From contig RDEW01000015.1 of the NCBI GenBank assembly GCA_011109175.1, positions 328,310 through 392,309 on the forward strand: 64,000 nucleotides of DNA. The letters run 5' to 3'. The notes beneath the pieces are model-generated. The model searched no databases. It saw only the letters and a list, made by a program, of their open reading frames with translations, and had not been told where the DNA came from. Source of the DNA: Dicyema japonicum. Lineage: Eukaryota > Dicyemida > Rhombozoa > Dicyemidae. Both the position numbers and the translations under genes were made by a program. This document shows positions 23,649 to 34,800 of the stretch, in pieces; position 1 is the stretch's first letter; every line of letters starts with the position of its first letter.

Positions 23649-23860
23649 ATGGTTGGTTGTCGTATTTAAGAATTATTTCTATCAAATGTGCTTTATGTGT
23701 CATTTAGAGCTCAAAAAAGACACTGAGGACCAAGTTATTCTTGGCAAAAAAGAGAAAACAGAACCGATCTCTCCCCCATTGGATGAGGCTTAAGACAGGA
23801 AACAGGATTCGTTATAATAACAAGAGGAGGCATTGGAGACGTACAAAGCTCAAGATATAA
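23649..23860 (+). CDS. RPL39: 60S ribosomal protein eL39
   Basis: Large-subunit ribosomal protein near the exit tunnel. Exon 1 is the ATG alone (23649-23651). A 56-nt intron (23652-23707), long for this genome, joins to exon 2 (23708-23860). The product has 50 codons after splicing plus a stop, essentially the family length (51 with Met). It reads [37 protein letters not shown] and RRHWRRTKL, matching the family end to end. An intron directly after the start codon is also known in animal eL39 genes. No frameshift. It was invisible to a 60-codon ORF cut-off. Confidence 0.93.
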
Positions 23861-24058
23861 ATAACTTTGATTTTTGTTTTGTCATATTTTTGATTTCTTT
23901 TTACCATCTTTAAAGACATTTCCTGTTTTTTTAGCATAGCTGAGGGCCACAGACAAAGGATCGCACTGTTAATTGAGATTACTGGAACAACAAACTTTTT
24001 CACTATACTTTGTCTCTCTTTCTCGGTGACCACAGAATTTTAAATTTCCCGTTTTTGG

Positions 24059-24260
24059 GTGACAAACTTCCAACTTTTCTACTTTTTGTTTCCAGCAAAC
24101 CTACGCTGGAATCTTGAGTCGTTAGGGCATCGGATCGCTACACGAAAAGGAGACCCTCATGAGTGCTGCTGGCTATTCGAGCGAATCTCGCTCGCTAACC
24201 TGAGAGGGAATAGGCACGCAGTCAGGGCAGCCTCTATATAACCGTTTACACTATTTTCAA
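24059..24260 (+). mobile_element. family E RT C-terminus with A-rich tail
   Basis: Reads NLESLGHRIATRKGDPHE then CCWLFERISLANLRGN, the same domain as the 1.4, 44.7 and 62.5 kb pieces, followed by TTCAATAAAATTT and A10 at ~24270. A 5'-truncated retrocopy with a poly(A)-like end. Confidence 0.5.
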
Positions 24261-24456
24261 TAAAATTTAAAAAAAAAAACAAACCTACTGATTGTTACTC
24301 TACCCGTATTGGTAATAATAATTTAGGAGCAATCCTAATGTCAGCTCAAAAATGATCCTTGTTTATGTTTTAGCTTATGGAGGAGATGAAAAATCAAAAA
24401 AGATCTGAAAACAGAACGAAAAAAAAATTTTAGAACTACATATATAAACGATAAAA

Positions 24457-24528
24457 TGGAGATACTGGGAATCGAACCCAGGACCTCCCGCATGCTAAGC
24501 GGGCGCTTTACCACTAAGCCATATCCCC
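24457..24528 (-). tRNA. tRNA-Ala (AGC)
   Basis: Full cloverleaf on the minus strand: acceptor GGGGATA / TATCTCC with one G-U pair, A-box TGGCTTAGTGG, anticodon stem CCCGC/GCGGG around loop TTAGCAT (anticodon AGC), B-box GGTTCGATTCC and discriminator A. A run of T residues (A-run at 24419-24427 on the plus strand) about 30 nt downstream can serve as a Pol III terminator. No intron. Confidence 0.95.
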
Positions 24529-24539
24529 TTTTTCTTTCA

Positions 24540-26669
24540 ATCATTTATTGAGAATTCTGGAATGGATAGAGAATAGATAAGTTCTGCTTCAGTCTTTGTT
24601 CAAGTGGCCGATGTCCTGGTCAGTAGAGAATTTGGGAAGGTAATTTAGAATCTTAGAATCCTCCTGACGAGGATATCACAGATTATCAGTGACGTGAGGA
24701 TGCAGGAAGATAAATGTTTTTGTGCTGAATTCCCAAACTAGTGAATATAACAGGTAGAATGACATGCTTCCATGAAGTATCCTCAAATTGGACAGTCTCT
24801 GAAGATTTTCTGAGGACTGATTTGACAATGTTACAGACGTTTAGAGGCGATCGATGAAGTTTAGTTATTTTCTCTTTACCAAAGGATAATATGAGTTCTC
24901 TGGGGGTCACCCTTTTATATCCTGGAAAAAGGGGACTGAGTGTATACCGAAGAGAAAAGATGATTTCTCTCTGTTTCATTGGTTGATCATATCGAAGATG
25001 GGACATCTTTCCTTAAAAACCTCAGGATATAGTCCCTTCTCAGACTGTTGAATGCATTTTTTTACGAGAGAAAATGCTTATGGAATCCTTGCTTTGTGGA
25101 ATTCTCAATATTGATGTTTTTGAAGTGAACTGCAACCTACGATCCGATACGTATTCCAACTCTGACTTGAGTCGAACTTAGGAACTTTGACAATGTAGAC
25201 GAAGAACATCTGGAGGTAATCTTGGCCACTAGCGTTGAGAAGACAAATCCGATCGTCTTCAGGTGGATTCCGCCTCCCTTCTTATCGAAGACGATCAGAC
25301 CTGGCGAAAACAGGACATGATGGACCTCCTCTGGTATACCTATAGATAATATGTGGTTTGTGAGTATAGTAATCGAATTGGCAAAACAACATGATCAGTC
25401 TCGAACTGACAGAAAAGTCAGGTATCTTAGATGATCAGGCTTCTAAAAGCAAAATTCCGTATTGCTGAAACGACTTCTTCACTCTATGTGGTCTGAGGGG
25501 TCACTCCTAAGGGGGAAGTGTAGAGACACCATTTTTGTTATCTCGACTAACATTAGAGCTTTAACGTTAATTCAAGTTATTCGTCCACGATGTTCGTTTT
25601 ACTGTTTTGTAGGATTTATCTACGATGCTCGACTCCATCATCATCGGAGATCTGATTTCTATTAGTAACGACCATATTTTGCACGTGCTTAATCATGAAC
25701 CAATGTCAACAATTTTCTAGAAGATGCACTGACGCATCAAAATGGACGTGAGAAGGTACCCTTCGTATTCAGGAGTCTTCAAGAAATATTTCACAAAACC
25801 ATGATGTAATTGAGGGACTTTTTAAGACTCATATTTGCCGCAAGTTTAAAACTTGAGGTGGAGTCCTCAATTATCCTTATTTTCATGAACTCTGAAAAAC
25901 TGGATAACCCTGATTCGCACATCAAAATTATGGTACGAATCATTTTCAAGATTTATTGAGAATAAAAATGTTCTGGAACAGCAGCAATTCGGTCCAATCT
26001 CGTCGTCCAATCATGTGCTGAGTATCATCTCCATTTCAACTTTTGAATAATAAGGCGGGGGATTTCAAAACTCCCTTGAATATTATATACCCTCGATAAC
26101 CCTATAATCATTCCAAGGTTGCTGTCCAACTCGCTGATTTCTTACAGACTCGCAGAGATCAATCTTCATTTACGTTCTGTTCATTATTCTCTTGTCAGTT
26201 TCCCCTCGTTTAGAGAAAATTAATAATCTCTTTCGAAAAGACGAGTGCTAACCCCATTTTTCATTTCATAAAAACCTTTTACGAAGTCAAATATATTAAC
26301 TCACAACGGAACCTGGGCTAAAAGGGGTGATTTTTTTCTCGAAAAATAATTTACTTCATTCTGGGAAGACAAAAAGGGAATCGAGTAATATTGCCCTTTG
26401 GGTGATGCTAGAGGATGTTCTGAACAATATGAAGACTCCTTAATAAAACGACTTTCTAACTGGGGGAAGGGTTCATCAAAATTGTTCGGAAATCAGTCAA
26501 AAAAGAATTTTAATATGCGTGCAGTCCTAACTTGTCATATTGGAATTTGGGAGAGGTCTACCAACGCAAGCCATATAAAGCCGAACTCCGACGGGAAAGG
26601 GGCAAAAAGAAACCAAAATAAGGCAAATGTTCAAAAAACCGAAAAACAGAAAAAAATTAATTATTATAA
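24540..26669. other. 2.1 kb without assigned genes
   Basis: Three unrecognised frames lie here: 24686-25006 (-, 106 codons, basic), 25462-25665 (+) and 26398-26673 (+, 91 codons, Lys/Asn-rich end). None matches a family I know and none has clear splice partners. Translation around 25.9-26.3 kb has scattered protein-like pieces with many stops, suggesting old retroelement decay. Confidence 0.3.
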
Positions 26670-28323
26670 TTAGAAGCCGTGGTTTTTCCCGCCCTGTCCA
26701 GTCCAATCACAATGTTCAGCCACTCCTGGGCGACTCTTCAACTCATACGTGTGGGCACCAAAGAAATCCCTCATTGCCTGAATCAGATTAGCAGGCAAAG
26801 AAGCGCTCCGATAACCGTCATAGAAAGCAAGAGAAGCTGAAAAAACAGGGGACAGGGATTCCTCGTTGTATAGGCCAAGCTGACGACGTTCCTCCATCCC
26901 TTTTGGCACCTCGCCAATTCCTTAGTAAAAAAATCATCCAGCATCAAATTCTTGAGGTCCCCATTGGCTGTATAAGCCTTAGAAATTTGATACAACAAAG
27001 AACTGCAAAAAGTGACCCAGAAATACCTCTTGATAATACAACCAGACCTCCAAATTCGAGAAATCGCAGCAATGTCAAACTGAGACCCAAAGTCCTCCTC
27101 AGCTGTCCTCAACATCATCAATCCTTGTGCATAACAGACTATTTTACTCGCATAAAGCGCCTAAAGCATGTAAAATCCTCCCAATTCCAAACCTCTTTAA
27201 TTGACTCGATAAAGACTGACTTGTCCACAGTTGAAGGACCCCCCACCAGCTGTTCCTCCAAAACATCGCTTGCAAATGCTCGTTCTTCAACGAGCGAAGA
27301 CAAAAACCGTGAAAATACCGCCTCAGCTAAAATGTAACGGAATTGTCTACCAATAATCGTGGCTGGCTGTCCATATTCCAGCATGTGGTGAACCGTCCAC
27401 TTTCCGGTCCCCTTCTAACGGATAGTGATCACGGAATACCTGGCCAGCTCTGTCAAGAATCTTCGGAAGCAGTGGAGTCCCATCGGCACTGTTGTAGGCC
27501 AATATTTTAGCCGTAATTTCTATCAAATACGATGACAATTCCCCCTGATTCCACCGAGAAAAAATCTAAGAATCACGGAAAACGTTAACCTGGCTCATTT
27601 CTGAGTAGGAGAGCTTCAAGACTCTCAACATAATGTCGAATGCCTCACAAATTATCTAAATTGCGGATTTACAGGTATACCTGCATATCAGCGTACTCAA
27701 TTCCGTTATGAATCATTTGACGTAGTGGCCACTCCCATTTGGGCCAATCCAGCAACAACAGGGATCCCCGTCAGTGGCCTTCGCGGCAATAGCAGTCAGG
27801 AAGGGCTTTATCCGAGGCCTATAGTCAGGAAATTTACTACCATGCTTTTTGACTGCCACCAGGCATGAGTGAAGGTCCATATCTGGCGCCAATTTCACCC
27901 CCACTGACTCCACAACCGACGTAGAGAAAACCGAGTCCTTCTAACTCCTTGCATCTCCTCTAAATGGGTTCAGATAGAAGCCCAAACATTTGTGTCTGTG
28001 AACTCTGAGTTCCCACCGTCGATAATAATATCTCCGGGATTCAACAGAGGGCGCAATTTGGCGATAAATTCGTCGACTGGTTTTCCCGCCTTAACAAGAA
28101 GGATGACAACTCTTGGCTTCTTCAGCTTGGAGACAAACTCCTCCAGAGTGTCTGATCCAATCACGTTTGTATTTAAGGCTTCATTTGCGAGGAACCGATG
28201 AGTTGTGCTGACTGTGCGATTGAACACGGAAACTACGAATCCATTGTCATTGAGGTTGAGCACGAGGTTCTGACCCATAACCGCCAGACCAATGAGTCCG
28301 AGATCAGCCCTATAATTTTTCAT
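26670..28323 (-). CDS. PGD: 6-phosphogluconate dehydrogenase, decarboxylating
   Basis: Oxidative pentose-phosphate pathway; makes ribulose-5-phosphate and NADPH in the cytosol. Nine exons: 27988-28323, 27841-27959, 27681-27818, 27590-27655, 27440-27565, 27351-27414, 27193-27326, 27027-27160 and 26670-27002. Introns are 28, 22, 25, 24, 25, 24, 32 and 24 nt. Motifs: [79 protein letters not shown] and FFGAHTYEL. Total 1450 nt; two one-base gaps, at the catalytic Lys-Met (AAATG near 27715-27718) and near 26885, would restore 483 residues, the usual length. These are probably assembly slips; a recent pseudogene is the alternative. Confidence 0.92.
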
Positions 28324-28536
28324 ATTTTAGGTAATACACTTCATTTTCCTGAGTCATTGTTACAATCAATTTTTATTTATTGAAAATTAAATTTATTGTT
28401 AACGTTTAATTAAAATTAAATTTTATTCAAGTTCTCAAAAATAAACTCATTCAACGATTTTAGTAAAAATTATTTTTTAGGGTTTTTAATGAATTTTAAA
28501 ATAAAAATGATTTATTTTTAGATTCTACGGCCTCAT
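28324..28536. promoter_or_regulatory. AT-rich upstream region of PGD
   Basis: About 210 bp of A/T-rich sequence between the PGD start and the SINE at 28537; expected promoter position. No named motif seen. Confidence 0.3.
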
Positions 28537-28845
28537 GGTGTCATGTGGTACCATGTGGCTACATGATTGAAGATTTATCTTCCTTCCCTCTGATGGTTTC
28601 ATTGGATTCATCTTACTCAGGAAACGCTCAATGCCTGGCCGACATTCAAAGGGATCAATTTATTTACCGGAGAAATTTTTGTTCCCTGAAGACGAGTTCT
28701 GGAATCGACCTCAGCTTCCCTGAAAACGTCTTCTGGATCACTGTGCTTGAATAAGAATCTGCTATAACGCAGTAGGATTAAGAAATTAGTTAGTTTGGTT
28801 TTACCCGTGGTCTTTGGAATAATTTAATTTATTTGAACAGTTATT
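28537..28845 (+). mobile_element. SINE-1, full-length copy
   Basis: The head GGTGTCATGTGGTACCATG is followed by a body with TCATTGGATTCATCTTACTC, AATGCCTGGCCGACATTCAA and a TTTCTGG-rich part. The tail GAAATTAGTTAGTTTGG...CCGTGGTCTTTGGAATAA ends TTTAATTTATTTG. Shared with copies at 17.0, 37.2 and 53.9-54.3 kb. No tRNA-type promoter is obvious in the head. Confidence 0.75.
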
Positions 28846-28929
28846 GAAATTTGTATGTCGATATATTTTATTGGAATCAATTGTCTACGGATCAGATAGC
28901 CTACACTTTTTCAGTATAGTGAAAATCGC

Positions 28930-31620
28930 TACAAAAGGTGGTAACTATTTTTGTTTTCTTTTGTTCATTCTTTAAGAATGAAAAAAATGTCATGTGAATT
29001 TGGAAGAAAAGAACTACACTTTCCCAAGGGTGGACCAATAAGAAAGGCCTGCGCCGCTGCGAAGACATTGAGGCAAACCCTGGACCAGCCAGAATAGTCC
29101 AACTCAACATAAATGGAATCAAGAACAATATACTCGAACTTCGGACATTTGTGAAAGATATTTTGCTAATCCAAGAGTCTAAACTTTCTCCAAAGAATTC
29201 AACATTAGTATTTCTGGGAATCACGGTAATTCGCCGTGATAGAATTGGCAAACTTGGTGGGGGCCTCACAGTAATTCGCAACGGCATTCAGTTTGAGGAT
29301 ATAACCAACAGTGTCTACAGTATGCTTAAAGGACATGGAAATCTCGAACTTGTGGCCACCAAAGTACGATTCCCAAGACTATCAATAATATTGGTCAACG
29401 CGAATCTCCCACCGTTGAGTTCCTGCTCTTCCAGTGCTCCCAGATTGACCGACATAACGATAAACCTTCTTCTATCGACATCTCACTGTCATAACCGTCC
29501 TTGGCCCCTTTTATTGACTGGTCAGTGAAATATGTCACCAGGAGTGACCATAATCCAATATTTTTGAAGGTCAAAACGAGGTCACGGATATAAAACAATA
29601 TCCAACGATAACTAATTACAGCCTTGCAAATTGGAGAGGATTTAAAGATTACGTCGATAATTGCATTGGACTACTAAATTTCCCCACTCCTCTCTCCGTC
29701 GAACAATTAGTGAAATGGTTCAACTCCACCATAAACGCGGCGAAAAAAAGTACATTCCTATGGGGAGACAACCTACGTCATCAAAACATTTCAACACAAC
29801 GACGAAACATCTGATCAGAGAACGAAATAATCTAAAAATGGTAAAATCGCCAACAGAAGAGAACATCATGAACATACGAGAATTGAACAGAGAGATCGAC
29901 AAGAACATAAAGAGAGAAAATGCAAATAATGGAAAAGACTATCAAAGGCTCTCTGCAAGAACCCCCAATGCAGAAGAGTATGGAAGTGGATCAAGAACAT
30001 CAAAAGATCTCCCTAGAGAAAAAAGTAGAAGTCTACATAAAACCAGACACTCTGATAAAATATTATATGTCTATCTCCTACAAGAAGTTTTTAAAAGAAT
30101 ACCAAGTATTCCTGAAAAAGATTGAACCGAAACGCACCGATGACTGGATCATATTTACCAGCCAGGATGTTCGCAGAACCATATACAAAGCCAAAAACTC
30201 AGAGGTTAAAGGACCAGACAGCATAACCACATGTGATCTGAAGCACCTAGGCCATCGAGTCCTTGAGCAATTAGCCTATATATTCAACCTATCCATTAAC
30301 ACAAATACAATCCCTGAAATATGGAAGAAGTCCATAATCAAACCTTTTCGAAAACCCAACAAACCAATAAATGAACTATTTTCCTACCGCCTAATATCTA
30401 TTCTGAGTCCGGTCTTAAGGATCCTTGAAAGGCTTGTTCTGGAAAAAGTACAAGACTCAATCTCAATACCTTCGACCCAGCACGGATTCCGGGAACCATT
30501 TGACACAACGCACCTCACAACACTCACACAATTTATTGCGGAAGGATTTAACTCCCCTAAACCCCATCAGAGGACAGTACTTATATCCATGGACATCACA
30601 AAAGCGTTCGATTCAGTCTCCAGGAAACTCTTAAAAATGAAGATATTGAAACCAACATCCACCCGAACCTGAAACTTTGGCTTTGAAACTTCTTAAATGG
30701 ACGACAATCACAAGTACTCTGCAACAGCATCAAATCAAGATCTCGTTACTTCCCAAATGGAGTCCCTCAAGGCTCCCCACTATCACCCAACTCTTCAATC
30801 TTTACATAAACGACATGCCACAAACCTGTAATGAAAACTGCCTAATCCTCTCCTATACCGACGATATCATTCTTGCCTCCAAGGACAGAAGCATTCAATC
30901 AGCGACTCATCCGCTCAACAAATGCTTGACAAACTGGAACTATGGCTCTCGAATCGGAGACTTGACACATCAGCAACAAAGTCCTCTGTCACGCTGTTTA
31001 CCACTTACAAAAGACAGCTCTGTATCGAACCAAAAATCTTTATGAAGAACGAGGCTATTCCTATTAACAAAACACCGAAGATTCTGGTAGTCACCTTTGA
31101 TCAGGGACTCACCTTTATCCGACATGTTGAGAATAAAATAACTTCTGCTTTGAAGAAAATGAAAATTTTAAAAGTGCTCTCAAAAACACTTAGAGACCAA
31201 ACTGGTGGCTTTGCCACGATTTATGAACAATTTATCCGACCAACGATGACGTATGCAAGTCCTTCATGGGCAATGCAGATTTCACGATCCTCCTCATTGA
31301 TACTATCCGCAATCGAGGAGACTGTAATAGGTTAATCGGACCAAAACACAAAATCTAGCCCTTTGAAAATTTCTTAATCGAATTACAACGAAAAATCTTA
31401 AAGGAGGCTATTTTACCTAGCTGCCCTCTATTTTATTCAGTATCGAAATATCTACAATCATACAAAAATTTTGAGCCGATGCCATGTCCAATGAAAAGAA
31501 CTTTTCACGATTCTCGACCCCGCCGGACTCGTCCTCTCCTTTGTCAGTCTGGGATCACTTAGTTAGATGAGAACTTTTCTTTCTTTTTGACCCAGTGATC
31601 TTTGACTCCCAATGTTGACA
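28930..31620 (+). mobile_element. LINE-C, most complete copy (2A-like, APE, RT)
   Basis: A non-LTR retrotransposon with, in order: a 2A-like motif DIEANPGP (29067-29090); an APE endonuclease (QLNINGIKNN, LLIQESKLSP, GGLTVIRNG, TSDHNP-like text near 29550); a linker (RRTISEMVQLHHKRGEKKYI, IRERNNLKMVKSP); an RT with NRLVSTHG-like FDTTHLTT, SMDITKAFDSVSRKLL, PNGVPQGSPLSP-like text and the box YTDDIILASKD (30856-30888, YADD in other copies); and a C-terminus YEQFIRPTMTYASPSWAMQI ending SGIT-stop at 31551-31562. The tail TTTGACCCAGTGATC follows. About six frameshifts make it inactive, but the longest RT frame is 250 codons. Copies at 21.1 and 44.9 kb. Confidence 0.85.
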
Positions 31621-31861
31621 GTCAGTCTGAAAGATCTTATTATTTATCCTCAAGTTGTGTGAAAATGTCACGTGGTTCACCTTCAAGTGGTAACGTTGGG
31701 ACATTTCACTAATGAAATAACAGAGAATCTTTCCTCCTTATTCAATGATGATTGACCAAAAAGTTGGATTTGTGTGATATTATAATTAATAATAGTGATA
31801 TTTAAAAACCTTGAATTTACCAAAAAATTTGAAATTTGTTTTTTCCATGGAAATATAAAAA
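31621..31861. promoter_or_regulatory. upstream region of the NACHT/WD gene
   Basis: Contains a repeat-head-like GTCACGTGGTTCACC near 31668, then A/T-rich sequence up to the start codon. The promoter is expected here; no motif can be named. Confidence 0.3.
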
Positions 31862-34800
31862 ATGGACCAAGTAGAACAAAACATACTAACAGGCACAAGC
31901 GTCAACCCAGAAAATGCACAAATTGGGGGAAATAGATCGATTGAAATATTTATATGCTGTAACAATTTGGGTTTGATCTAAACTAATGCTCAGAATTTGA
32001 AAATGAGATCAATGTCCTCAATAGAGAGGTAGCCCCACAAATAAGGAATATTTGTATGGAAAGATTTGGAGTTGAATTTAGAGTTTTGCTAATTTTATCA
32101 TTTCAGTTACTCGATTTGCACTTTCTGAGTGATTTGATGGCAAAAAGCATGATTTCGAAGGTTGAAATGGAAAAAATTAGAATTTTTGAACTCGCCAGAT
32201 GCCTTTCGGGAATGGGAACCCCAAAAGTCCTTGTATTTGGAATTCTTTACCGGATAGATAATGATAGGTCACAGATACGGGGAGTTCTCGATTCCTCTCT
32301 CCTTTTCTGTGGACGAATTCGAAACGATTAAAGCGAGTCTCGAAAAGCAGATTTTTTTCTCGTCAAAGTGGCTGCCTGTGATTGAAAACGTCTACCAACT
32401 GAATGATAATTATGTTCCCCCTAATTATATTTTGGACGAAAGAAAGCTGGCCTTGCTTGACGAGGACCTGAAAAACGTGATAAAATTTGATATTTCAGAA
32501 ACCCGAATTTATCGGAAATCACCGGCAAACTGATGGCAGAAATCTAGTTTGGAATATTTTATACAAATCTTTGCAAAATTTTGGGGAAAATGAAATCAAC
32601 GAGGATTTCAAACTGCAGAACATTTTATCAGGTAACTTTGTGGTAAAATTGCGGAATTCGGAAAAGAAATCTGTGCCTCTATTTTTGCCAGCAGTAAACG
32701 GAAAACTGACCGCGACGGAGAAATTTTACTTTTTTATCGCAATTTGGTTGACTATCGATACCACGTGTCTCTCCCAGGGGCAGAAAAGCACATGGAAGTA
32801 CTAATCCCTTATTAGGCAGGTTTATTCCACAAAAAGCGACGAACGTTTTCTCGACACCTTTAAGGAGGAGTTGTTGGACCAAATCAACGAAAAATGGACT
32901 CGGCCTAATATTTCCCCAGACTATCAGTTCGAAATGGAAACTTTGTGGAGAGGAAGCAACGGGATAAATCCCCAAACCGAGGTACCTGGTATTTCTCAAA
33001 TTCAGATGCATCAAAAATATTTGCTGGATTTTAAAAATTTATTCCTCAAGAAATTCGGTTCCATCTTTGACTCTCTAAGTCCGGGGGATTTTTCTCCTAA
33101 ACAACTTTTGGTGGACGAAATTAAAGCGACCATCGACTTTTGCTTCAACGAGGAGAAAAACTTTAGTGACTGCAGCAGGAATTTGGAGTTTATTAGAAAT
33201 TACATTTACGCCCAAGACAACCAGCCTTTGATTGTTCACGGAAAACACGGATGCGGAAAAACGGCTTTTTTAGCATCGGCTTGCGCTCATATCATTCAAA
33301 CCAACGACTTTTCCGTAATTCCCGTTTTCTGCGGAATCACACGTGGCGGATTGAATCCAGAAATTTTGTTGAATAGAATCGGCCAGCAGATCTCGATAAT
33401 CGAAGATAATAACTACGAGTTGTGCAATATATTTGGGGATTGTCCCCCGCATCCTCAGCTTACTAAAAAATACGTGATATTTCTCGATTCCGTAGATTGT
33501 ATGATCGACGACGAGTCCTTCTCGAAAGTATTGTTGGGGGTAACATCTTCAGTGGCTTAGATCTATGTTTCTTGCAAACATTAAAGTCATAATTTCAGTG
33601 AACGAATCAAGGTTGCCTAAACTCACAGAAATTTTTGGAATTTCAGTAACAAACGACCTCTGCTTGGACGAAATGACGATGGATGACTCCTTTGACTTCA
33701 TTTCCAGCACTTGGAAGAAGTCCAGCGTTGTTTTAACCGAAAGTCAGTCCAGAACACTGAAAAAACAGCTAGAATCGACAGAAAGGACACCTCTTTTACT
33801 GAGGTTGCGTGAATACTTAAAAAAGTCTTGTTTGTCAAGAATATTTGATGTCCGGTATTTCAGATGATCAGATAGCCCTCCCCGAATCCACGGAGACTAT
33901 GATAAATGACCGTCTACAAAAATTAGAGGATCGATTCGGTCGACTTACGATTTCTACGATAATTTTAAACTTGTTATCCGTGACTATTGGATTGAGTAAC
34001 GCGGAGATGGAAGATTTGTTGTCATTATCAGACGAGGTTATCCACTCAATGTGACAATTTAGGTCCTCGACGAACTCTATGGAGATGTAAAGCCCACAGT
34101 GAGACGATTTCCCTCAATTCTGTGGAGTGCGATTCGTCTGTCCCTTGAAAAGTTTCTGGTTTCCTTTAACAGCCTAAATGTGGCTGTAAACCGAATAAAA
34201 CACGAAATCATAACTCTTGTATGCAGGAAGAGGTGAAGCATTCCTGACTTTTAGGTATTCAAAAAACGAAAATCTCTTAAAATCTGTTTATGAAAATCTT
34301 GGCGAGTATTTTTCTGGGTTTGGCTCTCCTGATAACTCAGAGGGGGACAAAAATAAACGAGACCGATTCATTTCACAGCAGAATTTCGCGAACCCCTCGA
34401 ATAAACCGTTTTTAAATTGGCGGAGAAACGAAGAGCTTCCAATGCTCTGAAAAACGCCAACAGATTTGCTGACTTGGAAAGACTGGTTTCATTCAATTTT
34501 GATTGGTTCACTTCCAAACTAATGACGGCGCCGTCCTCTCACTTGCTTGGAGACATCCGACTCTGTGAGCTTGCGGAATGTGACTTGCTGTGCAATGCGG
34601 TGCTGAAAAGCTACAAGGAAACCAAAGGAAACTTTAATTATTTCAGGAACGAATTGATCAGCAAATTACTCCCATTTATTTCAGAATCCGGCAGAATCAG
34701 AAAAATAATCAATTTTATCGACCAAATTGAGATGAACTTTGGATTAGTCCCGCTTTTCAGTCATTCCTGTGAGCAGGACAATTATTTGAACAAAATTATC

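Noticed and set aside
23882-24033. Minus-strand exons of a convergent gene 22 bp from eL39 (SYAKKTGNVFKDGKKKSK)
   Set aside because: No ATG or acceptor supports the upstream frame and no family match is recalled. Left unannotated.
24100-24180. tRNA-Ser/Leu-like text (GTCGTTAGGGCATCGGATCG ... GAATCTCGC) suggesting a SINE head
   Set aside because: The protein reading (GDPHECCWLFERISLANLRG) aligns with three other loci, so it is a coding RT scrap. The cloverleaf does not close.
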